Assembly (NCBI RefSeq): GCF_022835695.1
Contig: NZ_BQUV01000001.1
Span: 1,154,263 to 1,218,262 of the forward strand
Direction of reading: 5' to 3'
Source of the DNA: Bradyrhizobium sp. Ce-3
Lineage (GTDB): Bacteria; Pseudomonadota; Alphaproteobacteria; Rhizobiales; Xanthobacteraceae
Length of the DNA stretch: 64,000 bases
The notes below the pieces were generated by a model. It searched no databases and had not been told where the DNA came from. It worked only from the letters and a program-made list of their open reading frames with translations. Made by a program: the position numbers and the translations under genes. Shown here in pieces: positions 61,218 to 64,000 of this stretch (within the stretch, counting starts at the first letter, position 1; every line of letters starts with the position of its first letter).

Positions 61218-62768
61218 CTATTCGGCCGCGCCCTTGATGTCCGCAGGCGGCGGCGCGAACGCCGCCTCGAGTGCCTCGAACTCGACCGGCAGCATGTCGC
61301 ACATCACCTGCACATGGGGAATGATGTTGGCACCGACGATAAAGCCGAAATCGAGCTGATCGCGGTAGCTCTGCACGGTGATGTTGAGCGCAACGCCGTG
61401 GGTCGAGATCGAAACCGGGAAGATGTGCAGCAGCTCCGCGCCCGCCGCGTACAGCGTCTGCCGCGGTCCCGGCACGTTGGAGACCGTGATGTTGGTCGCC
61501 GGCGGCAGCACGTTGGAGAGATCGGAGCGGCTGTAGAGCAGCGCCAAAACCTGCACCACGATCGGCGCGCCCAAGAGCGAGATGTTGGAGACCTGCGGCA
61601 TCAGGGCGCGCAGCGGATGCGACATCTCCTTGGACTTGGTGGACTGCGCGATGATGGTCTCGAGCCGCTTCCTGGGGTCCTCGATGTCGGTCGCGATCGA
61701 GCAGATCATGCCGAACACCTGGTTGTTGGATTCGGCGTTGCCCTCCTCGCGCAGCGAGATCGGCACGCCGGCGGTCAGCGACTTGTTCGGCAGCGCGCCC
61801 TGGCCGATCAGATAACGCCGCACCACGCCGGAGGCGAGCGCCAGCACGACGTCGTTGAGCTTGCCGCCCGACGCCTTCGCCAACGCCTTGGCGCGCGACA
61901 GCGAGATCGAGGTGCCGGCGAAGCTGCGCTCCGACGAGATCGCCTTGTTGAGGATGGTCGGCGGCGAGGCCATCGCCTGCAGGCTCTCGCGCGACCTGGG
62001 ATCGGCGACCTTGGCGACGACATCAGAGAGGCTCTTGAGCACGGTCGGCATCGAGCCGGCGAATTTCACCGCGCTCTCGATCTGGAACATCGCGTTGTCG
62101 AACAGGATCGAGCCGAGGTCGCTCTTGCCGGAGCGCGGCAGCTCCAGGCTCTTCTGCGCGGCGGCGGCCGCCTCGAACGGCTGGGTCCAGAGCTGCTGAT
62201 AGGCGTCGATCAGATTGGCCGCGATGTCGCGCGGCTCCTGCGCCACCTTTTTCGCGCTCGGCGGCTCGATCTGCCGCGGCACCGGCGTCAGGTCGTAGAT
62301 CATGCTGGTCAGCGCAGCGCCCGCGCCGCCGTCGATGCAGGCATGGTGCATCTTGGAATACAGCCCGATCTCGTTGTCCTTCATGCCCTCGAAGACATAG
62401 AACTCCCAGAGCGGGCGGGCACGGTTCAAGAGCTTGGCATGCATCCAGCCGACGATGCGCTCCAGCGTGGCGCGGTCGCGCGGCGCCGGCAGGCTGGCGC
62501 GGAAGATGTGGCGGTCGATATCGAACTGGTCGTCCTCGACCCAGGACGGGTGATCGATGTCGAGCGGCGCCTTCTGCAGGCGCGCCTTGAGGATCGGCGC
62601 GACGTGCAGCCGCGAGGCGATCATCGCCTTGAACTCCTCGAAGAAGTCGCCCTTGTAGCCGTCGGGCAGCCGGAAGATCGCCATGCTGCCGACATGCATC
62701 GGCATTTCCGGCGTTTCCAGATACAGAAACGATGCGTCCAGCGAGGACAGCTTCTTGGCGTCGCTCAT
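61218..62768 (-). CDS. Wax ester synthase / diacylglycerol acyltransferase (WS/DGAT)
   Basis: This 516-residue bifunctional acyltransferase of the WS/DGAT (AtfA) family has the catalytic HHACIDG motif (H141, H142, D146, G147) and the PLW block (119-121), plus the C-terminal NVPGPRQTLYAAGAELLHIFPVS block typical of the family. It esterifies acyl-CoA to fatty alcohols or diacylglycerol. It lies 59 bp downstream of the alpha/beta hydrolase and 11 bp upstream of the epoxide hydrolase. Confidence 0.94.
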   Translation of the reverse strand: MSDAKKLSSLDASFLYLETPEMPMHVGSMAIFRLPDGYKGDFFEEFKAMIASRLHVAPILKARLQKAPLDIDHPSWVEDDQFDIDRHIFRASLPAPRDRATLERIVGWMHAKLLNRARPLWEFYVFEGMKDNEIGLYSKMHHACIDGGAGAALTSMIYDLTPVPRQIEPPSAKKVAQEPRDIAANLIDAYQQLWTQPFEAAAAAQKSLELPRSGKSDLGSILFDNAMFQIESAVKFAGSMPTVLKSLSDVVAKVADPRSRESLQAMASPPTILNKAISSERSFAGTSISLSRAKALAKASGGKLNDVVLALASGVVRRYLIGQGALPNKSLTAGVPISLREEGNAESNNQVFGMICSIATDIEDPRKRLETIIAQSTKSKEMSHPLRALMPQVSNISLLGAPIVVQVLALLYSRSDLSNVLPPATNITVSNVPGPRQTLYAAGAELLHIFPVSISTHGVALNITVQSYRDQLDFGFIVGANIIPHVQVMCDMLPVEFEALEAAFAPPPADIKGAAE

Positions 62769-62827
62769 GATCTCCTCCCGAGAGCCAACTCACGCGGGCG
62801 CCTTGGCGGCGCTTCTCGTCGTCTGGT

Positions 62828-63619
62828 TTAGGATAGTGCCTGTTCTGCCGGCCCGTAGGCAATGGCAAAGGGGCCCGAGCGGTCAAAATGCCGGAACTCG
62901 CCTTCCGGCTGCGCCAGCCGGTCGGCGATCGCCCATAGCGCCGCGGGGTTGACGCCGAGGCCGATATGGCTGGCGAAATGCACCTCGATGTTCTCGGCAG
63001 TCGCCGACGGCCGCAGCCGCGAGGTCCGCCAGTTCACGATGCCGTCGGTGCGGGAATAGATCGAGGTTGCCGGCACCGGCATGTCGCCGGCGATCGCGGC
63101 GCGAATCTCCGGGATATCGCCGACCGCCTCGCCGGACAGCAGCTCGTACAGCCGGGTCGCGTTGGTGGCGCGGATGTCGTCGGCGAACGGGCTGCCGAGC
63201 GTGATGATGGAGCGCACCAGCTCCGGCATCTGCGATGCCAGGTCGCGCGCATAGACGCCGCCGAGGCTCCAGCCGATGATCGAGACCTTGCGTCCGGTCG
63301 CCTCATGGACCCGCTTCAGCAGGTCGCGCAGCGCAGCCCGCCGGCTGGAAATCCCGCCGAAATTGCGGCCCATGTTCCAGGCATAGGCGTCGTAGCCGAG
63401 CTCCTTCAGATAACGCCGCATCGGCGCCATCGACAGGTCGCTGGCGAGGAAACCCGGCAGCGCCAGCACCGGATGACCGTCGCCCTTCGGCGCCTGCATC
63501 AGCAAAGGCGACAGCAGCAGGCTCGAATTCAGCTCGAGCACGCCGCGCGCTTCCGCCAGCATCAGGAACAGGCTGGGCGGGCGCAACCGGCGTTCGGTCC
63601 CATCAACGCTCCTGTCCAT
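62828..63619 (-). CDS. Alpha/beta hydrolase (esterase/lipase-like)
   Basis: This 263-residue alpha/beta hydrolase has GHPVLALPGFLASDLS near residue 48, nucleophile S118 in GWSLGG and a late SHIGLG His. It is paralogous to 38699-39469. Its place between DUF6489 (8 bp) and WS/DGAT suggests hydrolysis of a neutral lipid or its regulation. The start at 63619 (MDRSVDG) gives a normal N-terminus. Confidence 0.87.
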   Translation of the reverse strand: MDRSVDGTERRLRPPSLFLMLAEARGVLELNSSLLLSPLLMQAPKGDGHPVLALPGFLASDLSMAPMRRYLKELGYDAYAWNMGRNFGGISSRRAALRDLLKRVHEATGRKVSIIGWSLGGVYARDLASQMPELVRSIITLGSPFADDIRATNATRLYELLSGEAVGDIPEIRAAIAGDMPVPATSIYSRTDGIVNWRTSRLRPSATAENIEVHFASHIGLGVNPAALWAIADRLAQPEGEFRHFDRSGPFAIAYGPAEQALS

Positions 63620-63627
63620 GGCGGCCA

Positions 63628-63876
63628 CTATTTCTTCTTGCTCGAGCCGCCGAAGCCGGCCATCGCCACGAACATGTCCTGGAAGCGCTCGGCGAGCTTG
63701 GGATCGAAGGTGAACCAGCTCTGCATCAGCGATTCCGGTGAAATCTTGTCGATGTTCGACGTCATCTGCTGCTGCAGCTTGTCCATGACGGCGGTCTGCA
63801 TCGGCCCCACGTCGGGCAGGCCGAAGAACTGCCGCGCTTCGAGGGGCGTACAATCTATCTCGACGTTGACTTTCAT
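63628..63876 (-). CDS. DUF6489-family small protein
   Basis: This 82-residue cytoplasmic protein begins MKVNVEIDCTPLEARQFFGLPDVGPMQ and ends in a Lys-rich tail (GGSSKKK). I recognise it as a DUF6489-type protein, of unknown function. GAGGAGG lies just before the ATG. It is the first gene of the WS/DGAT-epoxide hydrolase-CYP102 unit, 8 bp from the hydrolase gene, so it is a good candidate for an accessory factor of that pathway. Confidence 0.8.
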   Translation of the reverse strand: MKVNVEIDCTPLEARQFFGLPDVGPMQTAVMDKLQQQMTSNIDKISPESLMQSWFTFDPKLAERFQDMFVAMAGFGGSSKKK

Positions 63877-64000
63877 ATCCGCCTCCTCAAATGCGCCTTC
63901 GCCGGCTCAGTATCGCCGCGACGGGGTACGTTGCGCAAGTCGGCCCCACCCGCCCCCGGGTGCAGTCGGCCTCAATCATCCGTTATGGTCAACCAAACTG

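Overview
This is high-GC alphaproteobacterial DNA, most likely from Bradyrhizobium or a close relative. The evidence is the codon usage, the wealth of Liv-type ABC transporters, a complete paaABCDE-I-K-X set, a CYP102-type P450-reductase fusion, PHA granule genes, and several families of short palindromic intergenic repeats. No rRNA, tRNA, CRISPR array, integrase or transposase was seen. The window is almost entirely catabolic and accessory metabolism.

Layout. 1-8.5 kb: a minus-strand operon (DUF1445 protein, livK, livH, livM, livG, livF; livF is cut by the window edge) faces a plus-strand operon of a LysR regulator, an N-carbamoylase-like M20 amidohydrolase and a D-2-hydroxyacid dehydrogenase. 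A 23-bp palindrome lies between the two operons. 8.7-15 kb: a TetR/SDR divergent pair, a tartrate/D-malate-type dehydrogenase, a second SDR, an alpha/beta hydrolase and an amidase. Both SDRs have departures from the catalytic Ser-Tyr-Lys pattern. 15.1-20.8 kb: TetR, then a [3Fe-4S] ferredoxin, a soluble P450, an MHS-family transporter, a molybdopterin oxidoreductase and a hydrolase-OsmC fusion. 21-23.4 kb: a MocR-type regulator diverging from an EamA exporter.

23.7-29.7 kb: a less typical stretch with two lipocalin-like proteins, a membrane-anchored AraC regulator, a serine beta-lactamase-like/PDZ protein and a metallo-beta-lactamase-fold enzyme. Most of it is bracketed by a direct duplication of about 127 bp of the 3' end of the adjacent yeeE gene, which suggests insertion or rearrangement at that locus. 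29.7-38.5 kb: yeeE, a quinone-oxidoreductase-like MDR protein and the phenylacetate genes paaK, paaI, paaE, paaD, paaC, paaB, paaA and paaX, all on the minus strand.

38.7-45.7 kb: polyester and lipid-linked genes (alpha/beta hydrolases, DUF445, phasin with a strong terminator, GNAT, class III/IV-like PhaC with a very short partner subunit, and a SnoaL-like protein). 46-55.8 kb: a minus-strand aromatic operon of maleylacetate reductase, intradiol (hydroxyquinol-like) dioxygenase, TfdB-like flavin hydroxylase and a complete LivKGFHM importer. An AraC gene lies upstream, and a 2 x 21-bp direct repeat sits in the promoter. This resembles a resorcinol or (chloro)phenol to maleylacetate to 3-oxoadipate route with its own uptake system.

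55.9-63.9 kb: a spermidine-synthase-like protein, then a lipid-oxidation cluster transcribed DUF6489 - alpha/beta hydrolase - WS/DGAT acyltransferase - epoxide hydrolase - CYP102 P450/reductase. The CYP102 protein keeps all heme and flavin machinery. By eye it lacks the Arg/Tyr pair that anchors the fatty-acid carboxylate in P450-BM3, so its substrate may be an esterified or otherwise neutral lipid. This cluster is the best candidate for an under-described system here.

Several palindromic repeats sit inside operons (livK-livH, paaB-paaC, epoxide hydrolase-CYP102), where they would be transcribed as hairpins. All functional calls rest on motif and family recognition by eye; no database search was run.
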